64,000 nt of DNA from Channallabes apus. Its lineage: Eukaryota > Chordata > Actinopteri > Siluriformes > Clariidae. The notes below the pieces were generated by a model, which was not told the DNA's origin, made no database searches, and saw only the letters and a list, made by a program, of their open reading frames with translations. A program made the position numbers and the translations under genes. Shown piece after piece: positions 1 to 10,165 of the stretch; position 1 is the stretch's first letter; each line of letters begins with the position of its first letter. Location: the NCBI GenBank assembly GCA_030522415.1, contig CM060121.1:21250642-21314641 (forward strand), read 5' to 3'.

Positions 1-248
1 CACAAACAATTAAGGCAAACAGGTATTTTATAGACAATAATGTGGTATTGTTCCACATCAAAATACATTAAAAAGTAAGTATAGTTACACTCTATTTGAC
101 ATTAATGAAGCAAAAGCTAAATAAAAATGAATGAATTATTGTTTATTTAAATGATAAATATATAGGCCTGAATTAACTATCCTTGTCTGAGAAGAGGAAA
201 GGGCGGTTCACAGTTGGGCTCACATAAAATAAATAATAAATGTTAACA

Positions 249-498
249 ATTAGGCGTAGTGGTTAGCACTGTGGCTTTGCATCTCCAGGGTCAGGGTTCG
301 ATTCCCATCTCAGGTCTGTGTGTGCAGAGTTTGCATGCTCTTGGTGGGTTTCCTCCCACAGGCCAAAGACATGCAGATTAGGCTAATTGACATTCCCAAA
401 TTGCCCATAGTGTGTGTGGGTGTGTGCCTTGCAATGGATTGGCCCCTTCCAGGGCGTACCCCCCTTGTGACCCTGTACAGAATAAGCGATGAATGAAT
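249..498 (+). repeat. tRNA-derived SINE copy
   Basis: Has pol III-type boxes: a box A-like segment (GCGTAGTGGTTAGCACTG, about 254-271) and box B GGGTTCGATTCCC (about 294-306). The body then reads GTGGGTTTCCTCCCACAGGC, CAAAGACATGCAGATTAGGC, and the tail ends GAATGAAT. The same family recurs inverted at 10.5 kb and 28.0 kb. Confidence 0.75.
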
Positions 499-809
499 AT
501 TGGTAATCATTGGACATGAATATCAGGAACCACCTTTCAGCTTTACTGATAGATTGTACCAACTCACCAAAATATGGTTTAAATTAGGCCTTAGTACAGG
601 GGTACTCAAATATAAATTTGAAAGGTCCACTTACCAAATTTCTATTCAGTCCAAGGTCCGGAAAAATTACAGTCCAATTTCAAATAGACTACAATAAACT
701 ACAAAAAAGTAAAATCCAAAATTTTCGAACAATACCCAAATGTGACATCATCTTTGTGCCACCAGTTGTTTGAACTTGGGCATAAAAGGTGTGAGGACCA
801 GGTGGAGGC

Positions 810-1097
810 ACTGATGTAAATGTTCATTGGTGATTGAGCTGCGATGTGTGTTTTTCACCCCATGCTCATAGTCGAAACAGCAGATTCATAGCAGTACGTT
901 GAGGAAAACATTGTGAGAATTTGAAGGGCCGTTTTCTGCAGGACAGGAACACCTGCTGCAGTAACCATCTGTGTCCAGAAGGTGAGAAGGTGACCACTTT
1001 TGACTGCTAGATTAAGCACATTGGTTTTCTGCTTCCCACGGGGAGCACGAGTGCATATTATTCTGTCCACTCTTAAATTCGCTGTTTTCAAAATCAA
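810..1097 (-). pseudogene. hAT transposase C-terminal remnant
   Basis: An 80-residue open stretch on the minus strand contains ILTMFSSTYCYESAVSTMS, the hAT dimerisation motif (usual form ILTMFGSTYxCExxFSxM). It breaks near 855. In a shifted frame it continues as SSITNEHLHQCLHL before stopping near the element's TIR side. There is no catalytic domain. Confidence 0.7.
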
Positions 1098-1184
1098 CTT
1101 ATATCAATGGCCAGCTTTGCGCACACCATTAGGATATTAAGGACATATTATAATAAACAGAATGAGTAGCTCAACTCTTATATC

Positions 1185-1440
1185 TTCCACGAGTCGTTCG
1201 TTCTTTTGAATCTACTGCACCGCATAGCGTCTATGGGAGTCACGTGACAAAGGACCGAACAACTCGGGACTCGACGATTCGTTGAGAACCGTTCAATACA
1301 TAGTACGGAGGTTCTGCGATGATTTGCGCATGCGCGCCCAGTAGAAAATCAACGAATCACTCTCGGAGACGAGTCGTTCTTCTGAGTCACATTAAAGATC
1401 CGTTCAAAAAGAATGAATCGTTCATGAACGACCCTTCACT
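1185..1440. repeat. GAACGA/TCGTTC-rich block nested in the hAT element
   Basis: CpG-richer block with repeated GAGTCGTTC, GATTCGTTGA, GAACCGTTCA and a 14-bp palindrome TCGTTCATGAACGA (1418-1431). The motif style is found in fish DNA repeats, but I cannot name the family. It may be a separate insertion or an original part of the hAT element. Confidence 0.4.
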
Positions 1441-2009
1441 AGAAGACTCAAAGATATATCGCGAGGAAACACAGTTGCGCACTTCATAGAGAACTCATTT
1501 GGATTATGATTAAATTATCATGTTTGTTTTGGCGTCGGTCCAGATGTAAACGTATTTGGGTCCGGATGCGGACCGGAGTCCGCTTATTGAGTACCCCGGC
1601 CTTAGTACATATTCATGGATGTGTCTTACCTGGTATCTTCCAATAACCAATTTTAATAACCACAAAGCTTCAGATTTCCTTTAATGGCAGACAGGAATGG
1701 ATCCTGATAGGCTTTTACTGTTGTAACCCACCTCGCACAAGATTTTACATTATTATATTGTTGATTATGATACACTTTTCTGCTAACCAACTGTGAAGAG
1801 GGGTTTTTGATGCAACAAAGATTTCCTGTTAGCTCAAACTTTTCCTTCTAATTTCTCCTTTGACCTTTTTCAATAACTATTCCAGTGTTTCACACCATTC
1901 TGTGTACACCATAGAGACAGTGTGTAAAAATCTCAGCTCATTAAGTTTCTAAAATGCTAAAACCAGTGTGGAACCAACAACTAAGGCATTGGTCAAAGTT
2001 AATGGGACA

Positions 2010-2012
<3 letters not shown>

Positions 2013-2047
<35 letters not shown>
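2013..2047. repeat. (TA)n microsatellite
   Basis: About 17 TA units in intergenic sequence between the hAT element and the LINE. The rest of 1608-2230 shows nothing recognisable. Confidence 0.9.
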
Positions 2048-2053
<6 letters not shown>

Positions 2054-2239
2054 TAATGCTGTTGACTGACATCAGTATCAAGTTTCATGCTGCCACATAA
2101 TTACTTGACTGAATAAGTCAACTAATTGACTTATTACATAAATGACCAGCGGTCCAGGTGCTCTGATTTATGTGGCTGATGAGTGTATGTAGACAGATAA
2201 CTGGATATTGGATACACTGGATGAATTATTTTTAACATA

Positions 2240-4197
2240 TAACAATGACAAACCATGGTTTACAGCAAAACTCAGACAGCTTCGTCAGGCCAAAGAGGAT
2301 GCCTACAGGAGTGGGGACAGGATCTTGTACAACTAGGCCAGGAACACACTAACAAGGGCGATCAGAGCAGCTAAGAGGAGCTACTCTAAAAAACTGGAAA
2401 ACCAGTTTTCTGCAAACGACCCTGCTTCAGTGTGGAAAGGCCTGAAAACCATCACTAACTACAAGACGCCAACTCTGTAGGGAATCAACAACTAGTTGAT
2501 GACCTGAATGAGTTCTATTGTAGATTTGAAACTCCCAGTCTCACACCATACTCCTGTCCTGACCCTCTTTCTACACCACCATTATCACCTCTGACAACCA
2601 CCCTCTCTTCCCCCCCTGCACTCCAGGTCTGTGAAAAGGATGTTCGCCAGATCTTTCTGAAACAAAAGAAAAGGAAAGCTCCTGGCCCAGATGGCGTGAC
2701 ACCAGCCTGTCTGAAATCCTGTGCTGACCAGCTGGCACCCATTTTCACACAGATCTTCAACAGATCACTGGAACAATGTGAAGTGCCTTTGTGCTTTAAA
2801 CGTTCCACAATCATCCCCATTCCAAAAAAAAAAAAAAAATAAATAAAAAAATCACAGGACTTAATGACTACAGACCAGTCGCCCTAACATCTGTGGTCAT
2901 GAAGTCATTTGAAAGACTGGTGTTGGCCTATCTGAGGGACATCACAGGATCCTTACTGGACCCCCTGCAATTTGCTTATAGAGCAAACAGGTCTGTTGAT
3001 GATGCAGTCAATATGGGACTGCACTTCATCCTTCAACATCTGGACAAACCAGGGGCTTATGCAAGGGTCTTGTTTATAGACTTTATCAGCTTTTAATACG
3101 ATCATCCCAGCACTGCTTCAGACCAAATTAAATCAGCTCTCTGTTCCTAGCTCTATCTGTCACTGGATCACCAGCTTTCTGACAGACAGGCAGCAGCTAG
3201 TGAAACTGGGAAAATTCATGTCCAACAGTCACACCACCAATACTGGAGCCCCTCAGGGATGCGTTCTCTCCCCACTGCTCTTCTCCATCTACACCAACGA
3301 CTGCACCTCCACAGACCCCACTGTCAAGCTCCTGAAATTTGCAGATGACACTACAATCATCGGCCTCATCCAGGACAGTGACGAGTCTGCATACAGAAGG
3401 GAGGTCGAGCAGTTGGCTGTCTAGTGCAGTCACAACAACCTAGAGCTGAACACACTCAAAACAATGGAGATGATCGTGGACTTCAGGAGAAACCCACCTG
3501 CACTTCCCCCACTCACCATCATGAACAGCACTGTGATGGCAGTGGAGTCATTCCGGTTCCTGGGCACGACCATCTCTCAGGACCTGAAGTGGGACATTCA
3601 CATTGACTCCATTGTTAAAAAGGCCCACCAGAGGTTGTATTTCCTTCGCCAGCTGAAGAAATTCAACCTGCCACAGGAGCTGCTCACACAGTTCTACTCA
3701 GCCGTCATTGAATCCGTCCTGTGCACTTCTGTACGCTACAAAGGACGGTTTGGACTGCTGAAAGAATTATTGGCACTCCCCTGCCCACGCTGCAAGAACT
3801 GTATATATCCAGAGTGAAGAAAAGGGCACGGAATATCACTTTGGACCTCTCACACCCAAGCCACCTTCTCTTTGAACTTTTGCCGTCGGGTCGACGCTAC
3901 AGAGCACTGAACACTATGACAGTCAGGCATTTCCCCCCAGGCAATCTACCTCCTTAACAGTTAAACATCATTCTAACGGTCAATAAATATACGTGAAATA
4001 TTGTGTACAATACCACTGTGCAATATACTGTATAATACCACAGATTTCAGATATTTATGTAACTTCTTTAAAAGTATCACACCGTACTGTCAACCATTTA
4101 TTTATTTATTTTTTGTGTCATGCTGTTTTTGTCTTGTCATTTGTATTTTTTTGTTCTGGAAGCTCCGTCACTAAAACAAATTCCTTGTACGTGCTCT
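2240..4197 (+). mobile_element. 5'-truncated L2/Maui-like LINE copy
   Basis: Remnant of a non-LTR retrotransposon ORF2. Visible parts: [90 protein letters not shown] (the catalytic D-D pair of reverse transcriptase, near 3337-3352) and FLGTTISQDLKWD. The endonuclease domain is absent. The 3' end carries the usual tail motif AAACAAATTCCTTGTACGTG (about 4174-4193). The family is inferred from motif style. Confidence 0.85.
2256..3957 (+). pseudogene. inactivated LINE reverse-transcriptase ORF
   Basis: Broken by an in-frame TAG at about 2335, an A-rich tract with frame shift at 2826-2850, a shift near 3090, a TAG at 3422 where the family has Trp-Cys, and a deletion near 3735 that joins CTS to the TAERIIGT segment. 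The copy cannot encode a working enzyme. Confidence 0.85.
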
Positions 4198-4509
4198 GAT
4201 TCTCTGTATTTATCATCAATACTATCAGTCTTTTACAATGCAATTTATTACAGAACAAACGTACAAATATTTAGCAGAACAGGCATAAATTCATATATAA
4301 AGAACATAAGACAGGATACACAGAACAAGACAAACAATTTTTATACATATTGCTGCAAGTCTGTGCCAGTTGATGTATTGCTTTATGTAGACATACTACC
4401 ACAGGCTATTTGTTTATCTTAACTGTTTCACATACAGTTAAGGTGCAGCCATATTGATTCATGTTTGGACCCTATTGCACCAGATACCGTGTGATGCTGC
4501 CAGCAGTGA
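4198..4509 (-). other. probable 3'UTR of the zwint-like gene
   Basis: Non-coding sequence between the stop codon and the end of the LINE copy. A minus-strand AATAAA (plus TTTATT near 4245) is one possible polyadenylation signal. The transcript end is not determined. Confidence 0.3.
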
Positions 4510-4575
4510 TCAGAAGTCTGGATACGAGGAGAGAAACTCCAGCCAATCTGTCAGAGTAGGATTCATCACAGCGGG
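4510..4575 (-). CDS. zwint: zwint-like exon 10, C-terminus
   Basis: 66 bp; acceptor CTTTTTAG. Encodes PAVMNPTLTDWLEFLSSYPD then F and TGA at 4512-4510. The final amphipathic helix is a typical last element of RWD folds. The preceding intron is 997 bp. Confidence 0.75.
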   Translation of the reverse strand, partial: PAVMNPTLTDWLEFLSSYPDF

Positions 4576-7500
4576 CTAAAAAGACAAGCAATGAAAAGCA
4601 GTGAGTTTACATACATTTACACACAAATAAACACAGTATAAACACTGTACAATAACGCTGCTAAAGGTTTCAGATTCATTTTGGCAACTCAGTCAACTCT
4701 TTGGATAGGTCTGTCCCAATCCCAAACACCTCCTCCCCAAATGAAAGAGTAAAAAAAATAAAATAAAAACACCTCAATAATTATTCATTCACACGCTGTA
4801 CAGCGAAGATAAACGTACATTTCTTACATTTTTCTCACTACACATATGAGCAGTTGAGGGTCAAGGGCTCAAGGAGCCTTGGTGGTGGTGGGGTTTGGAC
4901 CAGGGACCCTCTGATTAGTAGTCTGCTTCTAATCAGTAGTCACATCTTCAATAAATTCAAAATGACTGAGAAAATAAGCTAGTGAGACTCTCCTTGATGC
5001 CTTTGTTTTAATTTTTCATTATAAAGATGGCTTGTCTTACTAACAGTCACAGCTCCTTGGACTTCATATTGAGAGTTAACGAGCAATAGATTCCAAATGC
5101 AAATATCACACTAAACCATTACAATCATTTTTTGGGGGGACATTATGAGGGAACAAGGCACAACTGGATGAACAGTTAACTGTCTAATTACTTTTGAACT
5201 CTTAAAAATGGGAGCTGATGTATTAAAAGTGCTGTAATTCCTGCAATGTTCAAGTAAAATCACGTAAAAAATTGCAGAGAACTGAAATCACATTTAATTT
5301 TAAATATTTTATTATTTTTATTATTATATATTATCAAATTGTCTACTTTTAAATCATATTTAATCTGAACGTCAAACCTGATAAACCAGATGATATAAAC
5401 CCAGTGATAAACTGAATGAAACAATAACTTTGCTAATGTTCAAATATTTATGGAAATGTAATTTATTTCTTACTTTTCTAAACTGTATGTTTAATCATTT
5501 TAACTTTATGAAACAGGAGACATCCTGCACTGCTATTGGAAAACTACACTGCATCTTTTCTGTCATTTTTACCTGCAGGGCAGAGAGATTGAGAAGGTTG
5601 CCATCTTTGCGCACAGCAAGCAGTTTGGCACAGCCGTTTGACGGGTAGCTGTCCTCCAGTTCCAGGTGGCACACTGTGGTGGCAGACTTGAGGAAAATCA
5701 GCAGGCGCTTTGCTGGACACCAGTCAAGTGCAAACCTGAGACACATTGTATTTTCTGTTAAAAAATTTGCTCAAAAGGAGACACATGGACCAAATGGGGA
5801 TTGCTGGAGAACTCCTGGAACACGAGGGAAACCTCTGTTTAGACTGAGGCTATAATGAGCCATTATAATGAGTTTTTTTAAATCAAATTTAAAATGTGCA
5901 GTGATATTTAACCTGTAATTTTGCACTTTTCCAAAAATATTTTTTTAATTACTGTTTTACAACTTCAAAAATATTGACAGCTTCCCTGATGTGTCGAAAT
6001 TCCCTTGGTACAACCATTTCAGTTTTGCATTTTTTTTAGTACCTTGAATGCAGAGCCTGGATTTCAGCAAGCATCTTTCCTTGGCTAATGTAGCACTTCA
6101 TCACTTCCACCAATGCAGCACTCATCTCCCTTACCTGGCCTTCAACTGACTGCTCCAAGAGACCTGCAGTGCCCTGAAAAACCTGGAGCAGGCAACACAT
6201 ACCTTAAACAATACTTTCTCTTGTACTCGGTCACAAAATCAACACAAATAAATCTCAGGTCTCCCCCCTAAAAAACAATTACATACATACATTTATAATA
6301 TAAATAACCATTTTCACCTGCAGACGGAAGTGTTCATCTGTGGTCATGGTTACAGACAGACGCAGAGGCTCCAGGGACTCCTGGGTGGAGCGAGGCAGAA
6401 GGTCTAGACACAGCTCAGAAAGGCTCACAGACAACAACCTGCCCTGCATATAATCCTGAATGATTTCCAATGTGGATTGCAATCTGAAATGAGATACAGT
6501 TACAGCCAAGTTGATGTGGGATGCCCAAACCAGGTTATACGCTGAAAAAAATCTCCGGGTTGAAAAGAGTGCAGCCAGGACCTCAGCTATTTCTAGTTCA
6601 GTTTCATTTGGGTTGCTCATAAGTGCTGGTTTAATTCAGTTCCAAGGGCACATACCTCATAAAATTAATGAGCAAAAAAATTGGTAGGTAAATAATATAG
6701 CATTTACATTTCGTACAGGGTAGTTTGGTATGTGGAGTGCTAGGACTTCTTGCAGCAACTCAAGACTGTCTTCCTCCCGGACATGATTTAATAATGACTG
6801 GACTAGACAAGACTACGCTTATGAATGACTGGCCTTTAAAACCAGCTTAGACCCATGACTTTTTTTTTTTTGCAGCCTCTCTTTTTCTAATAATAAACCA
6901 TCTTCTAAAAATAATAATACTAATATCTAAAGTTACTCACCATTTCTGTTGGATGATGCACATCTACACAAACAAAATAATTGCAATCAAAAATCTTTCA
7001 TTCTGGCATGCAGTGGCCTTAAGTTGCTGCTCACCTGTCTCTTAAAGCTGTCCAATAAACCACCTTGGCAAGGCGTTTATCTGCTTTCATTTTGAGTTCA
7101 GAAAGCTGCCGGTCACAAGCATGTAAGGCATCCTGGGTTCTCTGCAGGGAATCGTCTATCTGCAGATTCATCTGTTTCTAACGGTCAGGGAAAAAATGTG
7201 ATATTGTAGATAGGGTGGAATATGATTTAGAAAAAGAAAGAAAAGAAATGTAGTTTAATGGGAAGGAAGATTTTGGAGCTTCACAACTGGGTAGAAATAC
7301 TGCTAGCTGAAGAAGAATCGTTTGAAACCCTGAGTTGTGCACATATTCTATATAATTCACAGCTGTATTCCTAACAGCAGTGGTGTATTTGTGGCTCGCG
7401 ACTTAACCTAAAACATTTTTAATGAGAAAATGCATAAGCTTGTTGACAGATGGACAAAACATATTAAAAAGCAAGGAGGTTATGTCAAAAATAATGCATT

Positions 7501-8183
7501 TGTCTTTCCTAAAGGACAATTTAATTTCTAAAAAGAATTTTTGACCCTTATAATTCCCACACTGTAATTCAGAAGTTAAATAATTCATATTGTTAAGAAT
7601 AATGTTCTCATTCTCTTTTTGACTTCTGTACATTTACAGTAGCCCCGACTCTTTGTGTTCAAAATCTGTTTATTTATTCTCTTTAAATTGCTCCATCTAG
7701 GCAACCCAGACACAGTGCTAATCGAGCGTTACTGTTCAAGTATTATAACGGCAACTAAATGCAACGCAGGCCTTTTTTTTTTGGGTCCCCTGACTATGTA
7801 ATCATGGATTTTCTTTCTTGGTTTTAAACCCAGGGCCCATGTCCTTTGACAGTGGTGGCTTCATACTTAAACTGCTCAATGAAAGCTTACCATAACTCTC
7901 TGCTTCGACTTCAGTGCCACTCTTTCATGTTCTTTGAACTCCTCTTTCTGAAACAGATAATACTGTATATAGTTAATGAGTATCATTTATAAGGAAGTTC
8001 TTTTTTTATACACCATCTCTAATCCTCCCACAGAAAAGATTTATATCAATCTGGAGGAGAATTACAGAAAAAAAAAAATATAATAATAAATAAATTTTAA
8101 AAATCCAAGTTTTATTTCTCTATTACTTTATTCAAAAACTAGGTAAAGAGTTAAAGAAAAGTTGCTTGGGAGGGAGGGGGGGG

Positions 8184-8215
<32 letters not shown>

Positions 8216-9836
8216 CCCACATACTTTCTTTTTGAGCGTTACCAGCAGAGCCTCCAGTGTTTGGTGTTTTTTGACCAGCTCCTCCATTTGCTCCACCAGC
8301 TTTTCTATCAGCCCATTCACTTCTTGGACTTGCTCAAGATACGCTGCCTTCAAAGCCTTCCAGTTTGCCTCAGTGTCTGTGTACATAAGGCATGTAACCA
8401 ATTAGTATTTCCCCAAATCCGCTTAGTGCACGTTCCATTATTGAGCTACCATGTCTCATTCTAGTACACATTGTAAGAAAGCAAGCATATTACAGAGAAA
8501 GGGGGGAATTATATAGATGTATACAGTCTACATACACAGAAAATTGACAATTTCAAATATGAACATCTGAGTAACTACATGTCCTAGGCAAACAAAATTA
8601 ATAGGCTTCGGGTTGAAAAATAAAAGCTTTCGTTCTCAAAATTCCAACATATTCAAATGGATATAGATTTCATAACCGATTTCAGAAAGCTTCACAAAAT
8701 GTTCAATATGAGCACTGCCTGTGAAATGACACACGTCAAGTAGGTTATCCAGCTTCTGCCAAACATGTTGTAGTATATCTTGCATAACATTCTCCAGATA
8801 CTAAATGATTTTCTGCTTGAGTTCCTCTAGGCTTGTAGGAAAAGAAAAGATAAAGACTAGTCCTTTAACATAGCTACATAAAAAAATAAATAAAGTGTCA
8901 AGTCAGGCGATCGTGGTGGCCATCTCAACAGCCCATTGTCATTGTAAAACATTCAACTTAAAAAAAAAAAATTAAAAAAAAACTTTATATATCTCGTTAA
9001 AAATTTAGATAATTTGAGAAAGAAGTGGTTATGAGATATTGGTTACAAAATGATGTCAAATTTTGTGGGACACCATGTAAATGTATACAAAATAATGATG
9101 ACAAAACCCTCTCACTTGGTACGGATGGACAAGGTTCATTCAGGAACTGTTCTGCTGACTCCAGACCTGCAAGAAACTTAATCATGTCATCCACTGCACC
9201 ATACTGCTTGCACATGATCTTCTGTTTACGTCTGCAGTCCTAATCAAAAAGAAACAAGGGGCATATTCAAAAGATGAATAAATATTGCAACATATGATTT
9301 GGTTCAATCATGACTCACTATATTCACCTAAAGCAGAGGATTCAGACTCTGATCATGGAGTTCTACACATTACATTCTAACACAATTGGTTTAGCTAAAC
9401 AGTTATTTAACAGCAATCCCTGGTGTGCAGAACAGAGTATACTCCAGGGTCAGGATTGGAAACCAGTGCTTACCATTAAATAAGTGGCTATAACTTTTGC
9501 TCCTCCAGCGTCCTGAGTCTCTGTGGAGTCGCATGGCTTCAGAAGAAAAGGGTCAGCTCTTTCTAGTAGCCTACATTCAGACATGACAGATATTAATTTG
9601 ATCCTATAATTCTGTAACATAATTTCTACAACTACCTAAACTTATGCCTGACATAACATTAGCGAAGTGACTAGAGCCTACCGTTACATACAATATAAAA
9701 CCATTCAAGCTATTTAGCCGAATACCTCGTGACTACTACTATAATTAGAATATATATATATATATATGTACACTGTATTTTTAAAACAAAGTGCGTCCCT
9801 ATAATATACGTACGCAATTGCTCGTTCTGTTGCCAT
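4510..9836 (-). CDS. zwint: ZWINT-like outer kinetochore protein (whole CDS, 10 exons)
   Basis: Predicted kinetochore scaffold protein, partner of KNL1 in the KMN network; mammalian ZWINT helps recruit the RZZ (ROD-Zwilch-ZW10) checkpoint complex. Exons: 9836-9814, 9570-9474, 9239-9116, 8376-8225, 7947-7891, 7171-7035, 6483-6318, 6182-6043, 5735-5573, 4575-4510. Joined 1125 nt (374 aa) with all phases consistent. ZWINT-like segments: an early LLERADPFLLKP, then ATYLMDCRRKQKIMCKQY, NWKALKAAYLEQVQEV, and a long Glu/Lys/Gln coiled coil (about residues 85-215) ending RDRLQSTLEIIQDYMQGRLL, close to the end of the human coiled coil. Human ZWINT is 277 aa. This protein adds about 150 C-terminal residues that look globular. 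The assignment rests on remembered family sequence, not a search; a related kinetochore coiled-coil protein is the main alternative. Confidence 0.75.
5573..5735 (-). CDS. zwint: zwint-like exon 9, C-terminal domain strands
   Basis: 163 bp; acceptor TGTCTCAG, donor GTAAAAAT. Encodes RFALDWCPAKRLLIFLKSAT, then CHLELEDSYPSNGCAKLLAV. It alternates hydrophobic strands with turns, as in RWD-type folds. Confidence 0.8.
6043..6182 (-). CDS. zwint: zwint-like exon 8, C-terminal domain helix
   Basis: 140 bp; acceptor CTGCTCCAG, donor GTACTAAA. Encodes VFQGTAGLLEQSVEGQVREM and a long amphipathic helix (VEVMKCYISQGKMLAEIQAL). Confidence 0.75.
6318..6483 (-). CDS. zwint: zwint-like exon 7, coiled-coil end and start of C-terminal domain
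   Basis: 166 bp; acceptor TCATTTCAG, donor GTGAAAAT. Encodes LQSTLEIIQDYMQGRLLSVS, then a Leu-rich segment and the strand-like RLSVTMTTDEHFRLQ. Confidence 0.8.
6934..6967 (-). other. 23-bp splice-site-flanked segment in zwint intron 6 (candidate microexon)
   Basis: Minus-strand 6963-6941 is flanked by TTTGTGTAG and GTGAGTAAC. It is not used in the model because inclusion shifts the frame of exon 7 to an early TGA, whereas exon 6 joined directly to exon 7 keeps the conserved coiled coil. Treated as a decoy or poison microexon candidate. Confidence 0.25.
7035..7171 (-). CDS. zwint: zwint-like exon 6, coiled coil
   Basis: 137 bp; acceptor AGAAACAG, donor GTGAGCAG. Encodes MNLQIDDSLQRTQDALHACD to WTALRDR. 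It ends in phase 2 and joins exon 7 directly (AG|A). Confidence 0.75.
7891..7947 (-). CDS. zwint: zwint-like exon 5, coiled coil
   Basis: 57 bp, 19 codons in phase 0; acceptor TGTTTCAG, donor GTAAGCTT. Encodes KEEFKEHERVALKSKQRVM. Confidence 0.75.
8185..8214. repeat. poly(A) tract in zwint intron 4
   Basis: About 29 A in the plus strand (T in the transcript), preceded by a short G run, just downstream of the exon 4 donor. Confidence 0.9.
8225..8376 (-). CDS. zwint: zwint-like exon 4, coiled coil
   Basis: 152 bp; acceptor TGTACACAG, donor GTATGTGG. Encodes the coiled-coil start ANWKALKAAYLEQVQEVNGL through LLVTLKKK. A poly-A/T run sits in the following intron near the donor. Confidence 0.8.
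9116..9239 (-). CDS. zwint: zwint-like exon 3
   Basis: 124 bp; acceptor TTGATTAG, donor GTGAGAGG. Encodes DCRRKQKIMCKQYGAVDDMI and following residues, matching the conserved ZWINT DSQKKDKLLC segment. Confidence 0.78.
9474..9570 (-). CDS. zwint: zwint-like exon 2
   Basis: 97 bp; acceptor GAATGTAG, donor GTAAGCAC. Encodes LLERADPFLLKPCDSTETQD and AGGAKVIATYLM, the acidic N-terminal motif region. Confidence 0.75.
9814..9836 (-). CDS. zwint: zwint-like exon 1 (coding part)
   Basis: 23 coding bp, MATERAIA with the last codon split. Donor GTACGT is chosen over the GT four bases further because only this one joins exon 2 in frame. Confidence 0.65.
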
Positions 9837-9960
9837 TTTTGTTTTGAATCTTACCCGCGCAATTTTTATTGGCCACAAGTCCCCTCACTTCTTCGGCTTC
9901 CTTTTCTGCTTCCCTTACACATTACGGAATCCTTAACAAAATCAGCTACTATGCTTACTA
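9837..9960 (-). promoter_or_regulatory. zwint-like promoter region
   Basis: On the minus strand, reading toward the ATG, there is a CCAAT motif (plus ATTGG at 9868-9872), then TTGCGCGGGT, then TTCAAA (9842-9848 region). No TATA box is seen. NF-Y sites with CDE/CHR-like elements are typical of mitotic genes, but the TTCAAA here is in the reverse orientation, so the match is only suggestive. Confidence 0.3.
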
Positions 9961-10165
9961 TCGCCCCTCGTGGCGTGGAGCGCATTGCATTGTAAATTCT
10001 TTTAATTTTTCAGATTGTTATGGAAGCATATGTGCATCATGATCATTTTAATGATATCAGCCTTTGAAAAACACATTTTGAAATATCATCACTGCTGAAT
10101 AGTTAGTTTACTATTGAATTTATTAAACTGAAATATTTGGCTTTGATGAGCAATACCTTAGATTT

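Larger units (their letters stand above)
597..1599. mobile_element. non-autonomous hAT transposon with 8-bp TSD
   Basis: 13-bp terminal inverted repeats CAGGGGTACTCAA (597-609) and TTGAGTACCCCGG (1587-1599) differ at one position. Both are flanked by CCTTAGTA (589-596 and 1600-1607), an exact 8-bp target duplication typical of hAT. An internal minus-strand remnant resembles the hAT transposase C-terminal dimerisation region. At 1003 bp it is too short for a full transposase, so it is a deletion derivative. Confidence 0.82.

Noticed and set aside
249..310. Possible tRNA gene (boxes A and B visible)
   Set aside because: It is followed by a SINE body and tail, and the same unit recurs at 10.5 and 28.0 kb. 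No cloverleaf acceptor stem is seen.
3200..3817. A functional reverse transcriptase gene
   Set aside because: Stops and frame shifts within the domain and no endonuclease part; it is a dead LINE copy.
6484..6620. Upstream extension of zwint exon 7 using an acceptor near 6541
   Set aside because: It is open, but it adds sequence unlike ZWINT and would require including the 23-bp segment. The acceptor at 6484-6485 gives the better match.
6934..6967. Segment read as CIIQQKW as a normal zwint exon
   Set aside because: Neither phase option joins exon 6 to exon 7 without a stop. Direct 6-7 joining gives the conserved RDRLQSTLEII sequence. Kept only as a candidate microexon.
8162..8405. Lys-rich plus-strand ORFs and a Phe-rich minus extension
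   Set aside because: Poly(A)/(T) tract next to zwint exon 4. Only the exon part (8225-8376, minus) is coding.
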